A DNA stretch of 64,000 nt from Siphonodentalium dalli (lineage: Eukaryota; Mollusca; Scaphopoda; Gadilida; Siphonodentaliidae), in the NCBI GenBank assembly GCA_032622095.1, contig CP136066.1, positions 134,757,917 through 134,821,916 on the forward strand, read 5' to 3'. The notes below the pieces were generated by a model. The model was not told the DNA's origin. It ran no database searches and worked only from the letters and a program-made list of their open reading frames with translations. The position numbers and the translations under genes are program-made. This document shows, piece by piece, positions 26,601 through 41,600 of this stretch (its first letter is position 1; each line of letters begins with the position of its first letter).

Positions 26601-29600
26601 TCAATATTATCATCCATGACAAATTTCATGATGATCAGACGAACAGTACGACCTGTGGCCCGTGCTAATGGATTAAATTTTGAAATCCAAGATGGCCACT
26701 GGCGGCCATGTTTTTTGTCCGAGTGACCCCAAAATGACTCGTTCCCATCTACATTCCATTTTCAACAGCCATGACAAATTTTATGATGATCAGACTAAAG
26801 GTACGACCTGTAGCCCGTGCTAAAGGATTTAGTCATACAAAGAGTAAAATCAAAGATGGCTGCAGGCGGCCATGTTTTTTGGCCGAATGACCCCAAAATG
26901 ACTCGTTCCCATCTACATGTCATTATTAACATTCATGACAAATTTTATGATGATCAGACTAAAAGTAGGACCTGTAGCCCGTGCTAAAGGATTTAGTCAT
27001 ACAAAGAGTAAAATCCAAGATGGCTGCTGGCGACCATGTTTTTTGGCCGAATGACCCCAAAATTACTCGTTCCCATCTGCATGTCATTGTTAATATCCAT
27101 GACAAATTTTGTGATGATCAGACTAAAGGTACGACCTGCAGCCCGTGCTAAAGAATTTAGTCATACAAAGAGTAAAATCCAAGATGGCTGCTGGCGGCCA
27201 TGTTTTTTGGCCGAATGACCCCAAAATTACTCGTTCCCATCTATATGTCAATATTAATATCCATGACAAATTTCATGATGATCAGACGAACAGTACGACA
27301 TGTGGCCTGTGATAATGGATTAAATTTTTAAATCCAAGATGGCCGCTGGCAGCCATGTTTTTTATTCAAATAACCCCAAAATGACTCGTTCCCATCTATA
27401 TTCCAATTTCAACAGCCATGACAAATTTTATGATGATCAGACTAAAGGTACGACATGTAGCCCGTGCTAAAGGATTTAGTCATACAAAGAGTAAAATCAA
27501 AGATGGCTGCTGGCAGCCATATTTTTGGCCTAATGACCCCAAAACGACTCGTTCCGATCTACATGTCATTATTAACATTCATGACAAATTTCATGATGAT
27601 CAGACGAACAGTACGACCTGTGGCCCGTGCTAATGGATTAAATTTTGAAATCCAAGATGGCCACTGGCGGCCATGTTTTTTGTCCGAGTGAACCCAAAAT
27701 GACTCGTTCCCATCTACATTCCATTTTCAACAGCCATGACAAATTTTATGATGATCAGACTAAAGGTACGACCTGTAGCCCGTGCTAAAGGATTTAGTCA
27801 TACAAAGAGTAAAATCAAAGATGGCTGCAGGCGGCCATGTTTTTTGGCCGAATGACCCCAAAATGACTCGTTCCCATCTACATGTCATTATTAACATTCA
27901 TGACAAATTTTATGATGATCAGACTAAAAGTAGGACCTGTAGCCCGTGCTAAAGGATTTAGTCATACAAAGAGTAAAATCCAAGATGGCTGCTGGCGGCC
28001 ATGTTTTTTGGCCGAATGACCCCAAAATGACTAGTTCCCATCGTATACATGTCAATATTAACATTCATGACAAATTTTATGATGATCAGAGTAAAGGTAC
28101 GAGCTGTAGCCGGTGCTAAAGAATTTAGTCATACAAAGAGTAAAATCCAAGATGGCTGCTGGCGGCCATGTTTTTTGGCCGAATGACCCCAAAATTACTC
28201 GTTCCCATCTATATGTCAATATTAATATCCATGACAAATTTCATGATGATCATACGAACAGTACGACATGTGGCCTGTGATAATGGATTAAATTTTTTAA
28301 TCCAAGATGGCCGCTGGCGGCCATGTTTTTTATTCAAATAACCCCAAAATGACTCGTTCCCATCTATATTCCAATTTCAACAGCCATGAGAAATTTTATG
28401 ATGATCAGACTAAAGGTACGACATGTAGCCCGTGCTAAAGGATTTAGTCATACAAAGAGTAAAATCAAAGATGGCTGCTGGCGGCCATATTTTTTGGCCT
28501 AATGACCCCAAAACGACTCGTTCCGATCTACATGTCATTATTAACATTCATGACAAATTTTATGATGATCAGACTAAAGGTACAACCTGTAGCCCGTGCT
28601 AAAGGATTTAGTCATAAAAAGAGTAAAATCCAAGATGGCTGCTGGAGGCCATGTTTTTTGGCCGAATAACCCCAAAATTACTCGTTCCCATCTACATGTC
28701 AATATTATCATCCATGACAAATTTCATGATGATCAGACGAACAGTACGACCTGTGGCCCGTGCTAATGGATTAAATTTTGAAATCCAAGATGGCCACTGG
28801 CGGCCATGTTTTTTGTCCGAGTGACCCCAAAATGACTCGTTCCCATCTACATTCCATTTTCAACAGCCATGACAAATTTTATGATGATCAGACTAAAGGT
28901 ACGACCTGTAGCCCGTGCTAAAGGATTTAGTCATACAAAGAGTAAAATCAAAGATGGCTGCAGGCGGCCATGTTTTTTGGCCGAATGACCCCAAAATGAC
29001 TCGTTCCCATCTACATGTCATTATTAACATTCATGACAAATTTTATGATGATCAGACTAAAAGTAGGACCTGTAGCCCGTGCTAAAGGATTTAGTCATAC
29101 AAAGAGTAAAATCCAAGATGGCTGCTGGCGACCATGTTTTTTGGCCGAATGACCCCAAAATTACTCGTTCCCATCTGCATGTCATTGTTAATATCCATGA
29201 CAAATTTTGTGATGATCAGACTAAAGGTACGACCTGCAGCCCGTGCTAAAGAATTTAGTCATACAAAGAGTAAAATCCAAGATGGCTGCTGGCGGCCATG
29301 TTTTTTGGCCGAATGACCCCAAAATTACTCGTTCCCATCTATATGTCAATATTAATATCCATGACAAATTTCATGATGATCAGACGAACAGTACGACATG
29401 TGGCCTGTGATAATGGATTAAATTTTTAAATCCAAGATGGCCGCTGGCAGCCATGTTTTTTATTCAAATAACCCCAAAATGACTCGTTCCCATCTATATT
29501 CCAATTTCAACAGCCATGACAAATTTTATGATGATCAGACTAAAGGTACGACATGTAGCCCGTGCTAAAGGATTTAGTCATACAAAGAGTAAAATCAAAG

Positions 29601-32600
29601 ATGGCTGCTGGCAGCCATATTTTTGGCCTAATGACCCCAAAACGACTCGTTCCGATCTACATGTCATTATTAACATTCATGACAAATTTCATGATGATCA
29701 GACGAACAGTACGACCTGTGGCCCGTGCTAATGGATTAAATTTTGAAATCCAAGATGGCCACTGGCGGCCATGTTTTTTGTCCGAGTGAACCCAAAATGA
29801 CTCGTTCCCATCTACATTCCATTTTCAACAGCCATGACAAATTTTATGATGATCAGACTAAAGGTACGACCTGTAGCCCGTGCTAAAGGATTTAGTCATA
29901 CAAAGAGTAAAATCAAAGATGGCTGCAGGCGGCCATGTTTTTTGGCCGAATGACCCCAAAATGACTCGTTCCCATCTACATGTCATTATTAACATTCATG
30001 ACAAATTTTATGATGATCAGACTAAAAGTAGGACCTGTAGCCCGTGCTAAAGGATTTAGTCATACAAAGAGTAAAATCCAAGATGGCTGCTGGCGGCCAT
30101 GTTTTTTGGCCGAATGACCCCAAAATGACTAGTTCCCATCGTATACATGTCAATATTAACATTCATGACAAATTTTATGATGATCAGAGTAAAGGTACGA
30201 GCTGTAGCCGGTGCTAAAGAATTTAGTCATACAAAGAGTAAAATCCAAGATGGCTGCTGGCGGCCATGTTTTTTGGCCGAATGACCCCAAAATTACTCGT
30301 TCCCATCTATATGTCAATATTAATATCCATGACAAATTTCATGATGATCATACGAACAGTACGACATGTGGCCTGTGATAATGGATTAAATTTTTAAATC
30401 CAAGATGGCCGCTGGCGGCCATGTTTTTTATTCAAATAACCCCAAAATGACTCGTTCCCATCTATATTCCAATTTCAACAGCCATGACAAATTTTATGAT
30501 GATCAGACTAAAGGTACGACCTGTAGCCCGTGCTAAAGGATTTAGTCATACAAAGAGTAAAATCAAAGATGGCTGCAGGCGGCCATGTTTTTTGGCCGAA
30601 TGACCCCAAAATGACTCGTTCCCATCTACATGTCATTATTAACATTCATGACAAATTTTATGATGATCAGACTAAAAGTAGGACCTGTAGCCCGTGCTAA
30701 AGGATTTAGTCATACAAAGAGTAAAATCCAAGATGGCTGCTGGCGACCATGTTTTTTGGCCGAATGACCCCAAAATTATTCGTTCCCATCTGCATGTCAT
30801 TGTTAATATCCATGACAAATTTTGTGATGATCAGACTAAAGGTACGACCTGCAGCCCGTGCTAAAGAATTTAGTCATACAAAGAGTAAAATCCAAGATGG
30901 CTGCTGGCGGCCATGATTTTTGGCCGAATGACCCCAAAATTACTCGTTCCCATCTACATGTCAATATTATCATCCATGACAAATTTCATGATGATCAGAC
31001 GAATAGTACGACCTGTGGCCCGTGCTAATGGATTAAATTTTGAAATCCAAGATGGCCGCTGGCGGCCATGTTTTTTGTCCGAGTGCCCCCAAAATGACTC
31101 GTTCCCATCTACATTCCAATTTCAACAGCCATGACAAATTTTATGATGATCAGACTAAAGGTACGACCTGTAGCCCGTGCTAAAGGATTTAGTCATACAA
31201 AGAGTAAAATCAAAGATGGCTGCAGGCGGCCATGTTTTTTGGCCGAATGCCCCCAAAATGACTCGTTCCCATCTACATGTCATTATTAACATTCATGACA
31301 AATTTTATAATGATCAGACTAAAAGTAGGACCTGTAGCCCGTGCTAAAGGATTTAGTCATACAAAGAGTAAAATCCAAGATGGCTGCTGGCGACCATGTT
31401 TTTTGGCCGAATGACCCCAAAATTACTCGTTCCCATCTGCATGTCATTGTTAATATCCATGACAAATTTTATGATGATCAGACTAAAGGTACGACCTGCA
31501 GCCCGTGCTAAAGAATTTAGTCATACAAAGAGTAAAATCCAAGATGGCTGCTGGCGGCCATGATTTTTGGCCGAATGACCCCAAAATTACTCGTTCCCAT
31601 CTACATGTCAATATTATCATCCATGACAAATTTCATGATGATCAGACGAATAGTACGACCTGTGGCCCGTGCTAATGGATTAAATTAATGAAATCCAAGA
31701 TGGCCGCTGGCGGCCATGTTTTTTGTCCGAGTGCCCCCAAAATGACTCGTTCCCATCTACATTCCAATTTCAACAGCCATGACAAATTTTATGATGATCA
31801 GACTAAAGGTACGACCTGTAGCCCGTGCTAAAGGATTTAGTCATACAAAGAGTAAAATTCAAGATGGCTGCTGGCGGCCATGTTTTTTGGCCGAATGACC
31901 CCAAAATGACTCGTTCCCATCTACATGTCATTATTAACATTCTTGACAAATTTTATGATGATCAGAATAAAAATACGACCTGTAGCCCGTGCTAAAGGAT
32001 TTAGTCATACAAAGAGTAAAATCAAAGATGGCTGCTGGCAGCCATATTTTTGGCCTAATGACCCCAAAACGACTCGTTCCGATCTACATGTCATTATTAA
32101 CATTCATGACAAATTTCATGATGATCAGACGAACAGTACGACCTGTGGCCCGTGCTAATGGATTAAATTTTGAAATCCAAGATGGCCACTGGCGGCCATG
32201 TTTTTTGTCCGAGTGAACCCAAAATGACTCGTTCCCATCTACATTCCATTTTCAACAGCCATGACAAATTTTATGATGATCAGACTAAAGGTACGACCTG
32301 TAGCCCGTGCTAAAGGATTTAGTCATACAAAGAGTAAAATCAAAGATGGCTGCAGGCGGCCATGTTTTTTGGCCGAATGACCCCAAAATGACTCGTTCCC
32401 ATCTACATGTCATTATTAACATTCATGACAAATTTTATGATGATCAGACTAAAAGTAGGACCTGTAGCCCGTGCTAAAGGATTTAGTCATACAAAGAGTA
32501 AAATCCAAGATGGCTGCTGGCGGCCATGTTTTTTGGCCGAATGACCCCAAAATGACTAGTTCCCATCGTATACATGTCAATATTAACATTCATGACAAAT

Positions 32601-35600
32601 TTTATGATGATCAGAGTAAAGGTACGAGCTGTAGCCGGTGCTAAAGAATTTAGTCATACAAAGAGTAAAATCCAAGATGGCTGCTGGCGGCCATGTTTTT
32701 TGGCCGAATGACCCCAAAATTACTCGTTCCCATCTATATGTCAATATTAATATCCATGACAAATTTCATGATGATCATACGAACAGTACGACATGTGGCC
32801 TGTGATAATGGATTAAATTTTTAAATCCAAGATGGCCGCTGGCGGCCATGTTTTTTATTCAAATAACCCCAAAATGACTCGTTCCCATCTATATTCCAAT
32901 TTCAACAGCCATGACAAATTTTATGATGATCAGACTAAAGGTACGACCTGTAGCCCGTGCTAAAGGATTTAGTCATACAAAGAGTAAAATCAAAGATGGC
33001 TGCAGGCGGCCATGTTTTTTGGCCGAATGACCCCAAAATGACTCGTTCCCATCTACATGTCATTATTAACATTCATGACAAATTTTATGATGATCAGACT
33101 AAAAGTAGGACCTGTAGCCCGTGCTAAAGGATTTAGTCATACAAAGAGTAAAATCCAAGATGGCTGCTGGCGACCATGTTTTTTGGCCGAATGACCCCAA
33201 AATTATTCGTTCCCATCTGCATGTCATTGTTAATATCCATGACAAATTTTGTGATGATCAGACTAAAGGTACGACCTGCAGCCCGTGCTAAAGAATTTAG
33301 TCATACAAAGAGTAAAATCCAAGATGGCTGCTGGCGGCCATGATTTTTGGCCGAATGACCCCAAAATTACTCGTTCCCATCTACATGTCAATATTATCAT
33401 CCATGACAAATTTCATGATGATCAGACGAATAGTACGACCTGTGGCCCGTGCTAATGGATTAAATTTTGAAATCCAAGATGGCCGCTGGCGGCCATGTTT
33501 TTTGTCCGAGTGCCCCCAAAATGACTCGTTCCCATCTACATTCCAATTTCAACAGCCATGACAAATTTTATGATGATCAGACTAAAGGTACGACCTGTAG
33601 CCCGTGCTAAAGGATTTAGTCATACAAAGAGTAAAATCAAAGATGGCTGCAGGCGGCCATGTTTTTTGGCCGAATGCCCCCAAAATGACTCGTTCCCATC
33701 TACATGTCATTATTAACATTCATGACAAATTTTATAATGATCAGACTAAAAGTAGGACCTGTAGCCCGTGCTAAAGGATTTAGTCATACAAAGAGTAAAA
33801 TCCAAGATGGCTGCTGGCGACCATGTTTTTTGGCCGAATGACCCCAAAATTACTCGTTCCCATCTGCATGTCATTGTTAATATCCATGACAAATTTTATG
33901 ATGATCAGACTAAAGGTACGACCTGCAGCCCGTGCTAAAGAATTTAGTCATACAAAGAGTAAAATCCAAGATGGCTGCTGGCGGCCATGATTTTTGGCCG
34001 AATGACCCCAAAATTACTCGTTCCCATCTACATGTCAATATTATCATCCATGACAAATTTCATGATGATCAGACGAATAGTACGACCTGTGGCCCGTGCT
34101 AATGGATTAAATTAATGAAATCCAAGATGGCCGCTGGCGGCCATGTTTTTTGTCCGAGTGCCCCCAAAATGACTCGTTCCCATCTACATTCCAATTTCAA
34201 CAGCCATGACAAATTTTATGATGATCAGACTAAAGGTACGACCTGTAGCCCGTGCTAAAGGATTTAGTCATACAAAGAGTAAAATTCAAGATGGCTGCTG
34301 GCGGCCATGTTTTTTGGCCGAATGACCCCAAAATGACTCGTTCCCATCTACATGTCATTATTAACATTCTTGACAAATTTTATGATGATCAGAATAAAAA
34401 TACGACCTGTAGCCCGTGCTAAAGAATTTAGTCATACAAAGAGTAAAATCCAAGATGGCTGCTGGCGGCCATGTTTTTGGACCGAATGACCCCAAAATTA
34501 CTCGTTCCCATCTACATGTCAATATTAACATCCATGACAAATTTCATGATGATCAGACAAACAGTACGGCCTGTAGCCCGTGCTAATGGATTGAATTTTG
34601 AAATCAAAGATGGCTGCTGGCGGCCATGTTTTTTTTCCGTATGACCCCAAAATTAATCATTCTGGTCTAAATGTTGATGTCAAATTTCATAATGATCCGA
34701 CCAAAGGTACGACCTGTAGCCTGCATTGTTGACGCCTTACGTACACACGCACACACGTACACACGGACGACGGACGACAAAGCCATGGCAATAGCTCAAA
34801 CTTTACAAAGTAAAGTTGAGCTAAAAAGGGGGTATAATAAACGTACCATAGGTATTTCGTACCATTTCATTACCTTCGGATATGTATGTAACTGGTTAAG
34901 CAAAAATCGAGCCTGATCTTTTATGTAAACTCTTCTGCGAAGCATGAACAATAACCAATAGTTCAGTGTCCAAGATATCTTTGACGGAGATACATAATAC
35001 ATCCCATTTTTTTTAAATGGGCATATAAAAAATAGACCCAGTACTTCGGACTCATTATAATTACCATTGTGAGAATTCGTGCACATTGTTAAACAAAAAA
35101 TGCATCATAGCTGCAATTACACAGTTAATGCATCTTTCCTCTGATGTTTACAATGCCAGCTGTCATTTTATCCCAATCATTAATAAGGAATTTGAAATTA
35201 AGTACATCCAAATCCAGTTTGATCTGAATCTATTTTGAAGTTTAGAAAACAAAGCTACAGTTTAACGTAAATCTGGTGGAAGACAAGTACCGGTACCAAC
35301 AGTTCTTCAATTAAGATATATATATGTGTGACTTTGACATATTGGTCTATTAACTCTTCAATAACTAAATACTTGTTGATGACTTGCTAATTGATTACCA
35401 TTGGTTCATCTACAGAATTGTTCATCTATCACTTTCAACAAACTGTTGATGGATGTTTGTTGAATTTATTGGCTGAACAATCCTACAAATCAAAGGGTTA
35501 ATTACAATAATTGTAGAGCAGCCTCGAGTTCTATCCTTCCGCGATGGCACAAGTGCTGTATCAACAAACCCATTAACATACATGTCATTCTGAGTTTATT

Positions 35601-38600
35601 ACACGTCACCCATCCTAGAATCTGTGCATTAAATAATACAGACTTACAATGTTTATTTAGGCACCTACATGTTGTTCTGTCATGTATGATGATTTTATTT
35701 TATTTTATAATTTCAGTTGCATGGTTGAGGCGAATGTCCTTGGATGTCAACGAGATGAGTATGGAACATATATTACTAGAAATTTGTCTCCGTAACATTA
35801 ACATTAAACATCACTAAGGTCAATCAAATAAAAATACCTCCCTTTATATCACTTGAATAAGACATTATGAACATTTATATTTGTAAAACTGCTCAGAGTA
35901 TTCCAAGATTTCAAAAGTCAATTTATTTGTTTTCATTTATCCACAATTATAAATTTAAACAGGTTTATTTTAAGAATATATTGTACAAAAGACACTGTAA
36001 AAATATTTTATACGATGCTTGGATAACTGTAGATTTTCATTAAAAGAAATGGCTATAAGTCTGTTCAAAACATTGGGAAAAATAAAAAAGCCTCCCTCCC
36101 TCAGCAAATTGTCCTTATTTGCATGAAAACATAGTTTAATTATTTTTAACAACACAAACTGTGACAGCGTTATGTCAATGTGTGACAAAAGAGTTAGGAT
36201 TTCTGACCTTCAGTAATCTGTAACACTGCTGAATTTTCCTCATATCAGCACCAACAATTAATAGACCGTCTGGATCCATATCAGCAAGATAGGCCTTTAC
36301 AGCTTCATGGCATCTAACAACACAGAGGACATGTAGTATAAAACTTGTTTGTATCATACAGAGGAGGTTTAATTTTTTTTTAGAAGTGATGAGCCGACAA
36401 TTTGAATCAGCATTGACCATCGGCTGATAAACACATAAATGAGGATTAAATATAGGCTTGTGCCAATTGTCAAATAATAGATAAATAAATAATAATTGGT
36501 TTGAATGTGAATTAATAGCGAGACTTTTTAAAAGATCTTGTCGAGCCGTAACAGTGTAGGTTGCAGTACAGGTAATATTTGCCAGTTAGCTATAGGTAGT
36601 CAGTCTAAATTAAAAATACGGATTTGGAGCTGGAGATTATTATGCAAACTATGATGATGTAATCGAAGTCAGTGATACTAAAATGTGGAACTGGTCTGCT
36701 GAGTGCGGTTTCTAGACTACGTCGTTATGTGATGAGTTATTTAATTAATTAAGATAGTGTGATTCGCTTTGAAAGTCAATTGCGTATAACAAACAATATT
36801 TTTTATGAATAAAGTAATTAGTAGCATAGATCTAGGATGTTTGTTTTGCTGTCACTAATAACATGCTGCCATGTGTCTGGTTTGTTGAATTGATGGTAGT
36901 AGTGCTTTGATATCTCCCAATCACTCGGTAAATTTTCATCACTCAATGATTATTCATCAGTACTTATCAGTCGGCGAAATTGTTTGCACTAAAATGGGAC
37001 CCAAAGTGAGTGGTAAGGGCAGCAGACGAATGCATCAACTTTGTCATAAGAAGCATCCAAACGTTCTAAAAATGCTGGGCTGAACTATAGTCAGGTGTTT
37101 AATTATTTGTTTTAGCTTTTTATCCCGACTTTCTGTTATTTCCAAATTCTCAAACATTTGTATATTCATGTGCCACAATACTACATACAATGTAATACAT
37201 ATGAAAGAACCACAAATTTATGTAATACATATAAAACTACCACAAATTTCACAATTGATATTAATAACAACACTCTTTATTGTCTACCATGTTTGGATGA
37301 CAGAAGCATGGACGCTCTTTATATGAGGCGATCATTGAATTATTTGCTAAGCTAACAAAAAATCAAAATGTGTTAAAACTTCCTCTCTTGAATTTCAACA
37401 TATATATTATGCATATTCATATGCCACAATACCTAAAGGAAGATAACCACTCATATGTAATAGCTTGAAAACGACTACATGGATAATTGAGAATGCTCTT
37501 TATTATCTACCGCATTTTGGCAATGGAAGCATGGACACTCTTGATATATAATAGGTGGCAATCATTGGAATTTAGGTTAAGCTGACAAAAATTTAAAACA
37601 TGTTAAAAGTTGTCATAAGATTCACCAAAACATTATATATACATGCATATATATAAACCACTGGGCTGAATGATGTTAATTATAGTTAGGTGCTTAATTT
37701 GATGTTTTTTTTAAAAGATTTTATCCCGAATGTCTGTTATTTCCTAATTCTCAACTATTCCTATATTCATGTACCACCCATGTGTAATATGTCTAAAATT
37801 CCCACAAAGCTCATAACTGATTTTGGGTGATGGTAACAAGGATACGCTGACAAAAATTCAAAAAAAAATTGTGTTAAAACATCCTATTTTCAAAGTCGAT
37901 ATCTGCTGTCAAAACCTAAAAAAACAAACAAACAAAAACTGAAAAACAATGCCACGTAGCTTACAATTTAGAAGAAAAAAATATGCCTAATAGTGCCTAA
38001 TAATTGTAGTGTTGACAGTCCGCTGTGTATTACAGTTCATTCTTTTCCCAGTGATATTCATTCATGTGATAACAGGAGGCATTTTTGCTAATGGAAAGTG
38101 AATTCCTTCTAAATCTTTAAAAAATATTGTAGCATAGCTGTAGCTTACCCCTCCATTAATTGGTATGTTTCATGTTATTGTGTTTTTAGTAATGTTTAAA
38201 TTTACTGGCTGTTATGTGGGCCCAACTTCTATTTTTATCAGAAACAATTTTATTTTGTTTCATATATGCTGTATACCTGTACATTGCATTTGCACATAAA
38301 TTGTCTCATTTCACTCCATGTATCATTATTTGTAATATAATATATATATATTCTAATATTCCAGCAAATCCAGTTCATAATCTGCAAATTCATCCAGTTA
38401 ATATTCAATGATCAATAATTATTTATCGTATAATCGCATTTAATTGGCAATTTATTGGGATCTTTCATATATTTATCAACTCAGTGTGTGATTGGTGGGT
38501 CCTTTGAGCTCTGCCGACCTCTGTCATCCTGTGAGGAAAACACGTGATAGTTTAAGTTATGAGATGATATAGTCATGTGACCACACTGATCAGCTGATAT

Positions 38601-41600
38601 GCATGTGACTGCGCGCTTTCCTAAAATGACGGTAACTGGAACATTCCAGTAAATTTTCAGTATTTTTTTAGGCTAAAAAAAATATAAATATTATCTACCA
38701 GATATTGAATTATCTTGACGAAATGGGTAACTTTATATGTAATTAGTATTATGAACAAAATAATAATTTTATCACAAAATAATTACTTTAAAATTGATCA
38801 TTGATAGTTACTTTGCAGAAATAGGTTCTTCCGCAAATGAAATCTCAGGTTATGCTCTTCAAAGAGCAACCAAGTGTGCTCGTAATAAATAGTCATTATA
38901 ACTAATGCATACACTGGTGCTGGAGATTACCTTTCTAAATCTTCCTCCGATAACTCATCTGTTCGCTGTTCCCCTGTAGCTAAAGCTAGCTCCTCTCTTA
39001 ACTGTTTAATGTCATTCTTTAGCTTAATGATCATCAACTTGGGGTCAAGTTCTTCATTCAGGAAGGCATCATTCTTGATCAGAGCTACCCTCTGTGCAAA
39101 TCTACATGTTGATATTGTTTCCTAAGAGATAGAAAAATGTGTTTAATTTCTGTGGTTGATGCCTCAAAACTTGCGAAATATACCACTCTTGTATATAGAC
39201 TCCACTCTTGTATATAGACTGAGATTGCTCTCAACTCAGAATTGACCTAAATGATTACTGAAGTTTAAGAATTATACAATATTCCTAAGATTTATAAAAG
39301 GACCCAGTCCCCCAAATCGAGGTAGCTTTTTGGGACGTTGGCTTTATTAATAACAAAGAATTCAAATTCTGACTCCAACCAAATTTGAACTTGGCCTGAA
39401 TCTTCTCAAATGTAAACCAGGTACCAACTATCAAGAAATTGTGTTGAATATTGCTTAATTTACCATGCAGACAAAACAAAAACAGCGATTTCTAAGTTGA
39501 ATAAAAGGTCGGTAGACCTCATGTCCGCCTCTAAGCGTCGGCTTGATACGACCGTTGTTTGCGCATAAAAATTGGCATGGCGGAACACGAAATCGAATCT
39601 GATCTGTCTTTTGCGTTAGTAAACCTACATATACCAAATTTAATTTCATGTCGGCGGACAAAAAGGGCTGTAACTCACATTAAAATAATTGGACGGAACC
39701 CATATTCGAACTTGGCCTGTAGTTTTAGCTGGGAAATACACATACCAACTTTGGTTCAGATCAAATAATCCAAACTGGAGTTATCGGTCGGAAACCAAAA
39801 ATGTTAACAGATGGTCAAATTCTAAGTCGAAAAAGGGCCGTAACTCATTTAAAAATAATTGGACCGAACCCATATTCGAACTTGGCCTGTAGTTTTAGCT
39901 GGGAAATACACATACCAACTTTGGTTCAGATCAAATAATCCAAACTGGAGTTATCGGTCGGAAACCAAAAATATTAACAGACGGTCGACAAAAAAGGGGC
40001 ATATCTCTGGTGAAAATTGGCGGACGGAACCAGAATTCGAACTTGACCTGTCTTTTCTGCTAGTAAACCCACATACCAAATTTAATTTAATTTGGTTCAC
40101 TCTAACTAAAGTTATCATCCGGAAACCTCAAACGCACGCATGCACGGACGCATGGACGTGCTGATTATAATAGTCCTCCGAACCCGTTGGGTCGGCGGAC
40201 AAAAATGGGCATAACTCAGTTAAAAATCATTGGACCATGACCATATTTGAAATTGGCCTGCATCTTCTCAAATGTAAACAGGTACCAAATATCAAGAAAT
40301 GCTGTTGAATATTGCCCAAGTTATCATCCGGTCAACACAGATGGATGGACGCACACCCACCCCTCTCACAATTAACAACTTGTGCAGCTATAAATAAGTA
40401 AAATGGATACTTATGTGGTTAATTTCAGTTAGGTGGCTAGCCATGTAACAGCATTGAGATAAACTTCAACCAGAGCATCACTAGGGCATGGAAAATACAC
40501 CCTTTAGCCATTTCAAAATGTACTATCATGAAATACAATAACAATTTGAGCTTATAAAGAATATCTGATACCCCTAATTTCAATGCCAAAATGCTATCAA
40601 ATTCTAAGTCGAAAAATGGCCGTAACTCATGTGAAAATAATTGGACAAAACCCATATTTGAACTTGGCCTGTATTTCCACCTGAGAAACACACATATCAG
40701 CTTTGGTTCAGAGCAAATAATCCAAACAGGAGTTATCAATCGGAAACCAAAATGTTATGAAATCAGTCAAATTCTAAGTCGAAAAAGGGCCGTAACTCAT
40801 GTAAAAATAACTCGATGAAACCCATATTTGAACTTGGCCTGTATCTTGGAAATACACATACCAACTTATGGTAACAAACCATGACAGTTAATTTCTAAGT
40901 TGAAAAAGGCCCGTAACTCATGTAAAAATAATTGGATGGAACCCATATTCCAACTTGGCCTGTATTTTTAGCTAAGAAATACACATACCAACTTTGGTTC
41001 AGATCAAAGAATCTAAACAGCTATAGGTCGGATACAAAAATGTTAACAGATGGACGGATTGACGGACACCCGGACGGACGGACGGACTGATTACATAATA
41101 CAACCTTTTTTTCAGGCATATTTAACTTTCAAACACTTTAAATGTTTGGCACTAAAAAGTCCATAAATCTGGATGTCTTGTCCAAGAGATATTGACAGTC
41201 CGGGCTGTTATGAGGCTTGTCACCTATTACTGACCTGATAGCGTAGGCATTTTTGGTTTCAATCAGCTCTTCCAGGTATTATTCCTACCAATTCTGAATG
41301 CAGAATATCCCAATTTTTTCAATATCAGATTGTTGATATACACATAACTATTAGCTTGTAGCCACATGTCTACCCAAATGTTAGTAGGGGGCACCCAGTG
41401 ACACCCCCCCCCCCCCCACCCCCACGGGCGGGCGGAACCCAAATTGGAACTTGACCTGTATTTTGGGCTAGTAAACTCATATACCAAATTTAGTTCCATT
41501 CAGTTCGACCTTACTAAAGTTTTTATCTGCAAATGAAAATTTTAACAAAAAGGGTCATAATTCTGGTAAAAATTGGCGGGTGAAACCTGAATTTGAACTT

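Noticed and set aside
9288-34416. Many repeated open frames of 60-88 codons in the arrays ([17 protein letters not shown]-type and [12 protein letters not shown]-type peptides)
   Set aside because: They are translations of the 164-bp monomer, appear wherever a monomer lacks a stop, change frame between units and have no known domain. The array is not a protein-coding repeat family.
6253-34823. Centromeric satellite
   Set aside because: The arrays have defined heads and tails, occur as complete elements inside a gene, and a seven-monomer copy exists nearby. This fits dispersed elements rather than a centromere.
35900-36200. Extra KIF6 exon from the minus-strand frame at 35970-36188
   Set aside because: The frame runs into intron sequence beyond the exon 7 donor, has no KIF6 similarity and is AT-rich. 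Exons 7 and 8 already join in phase.
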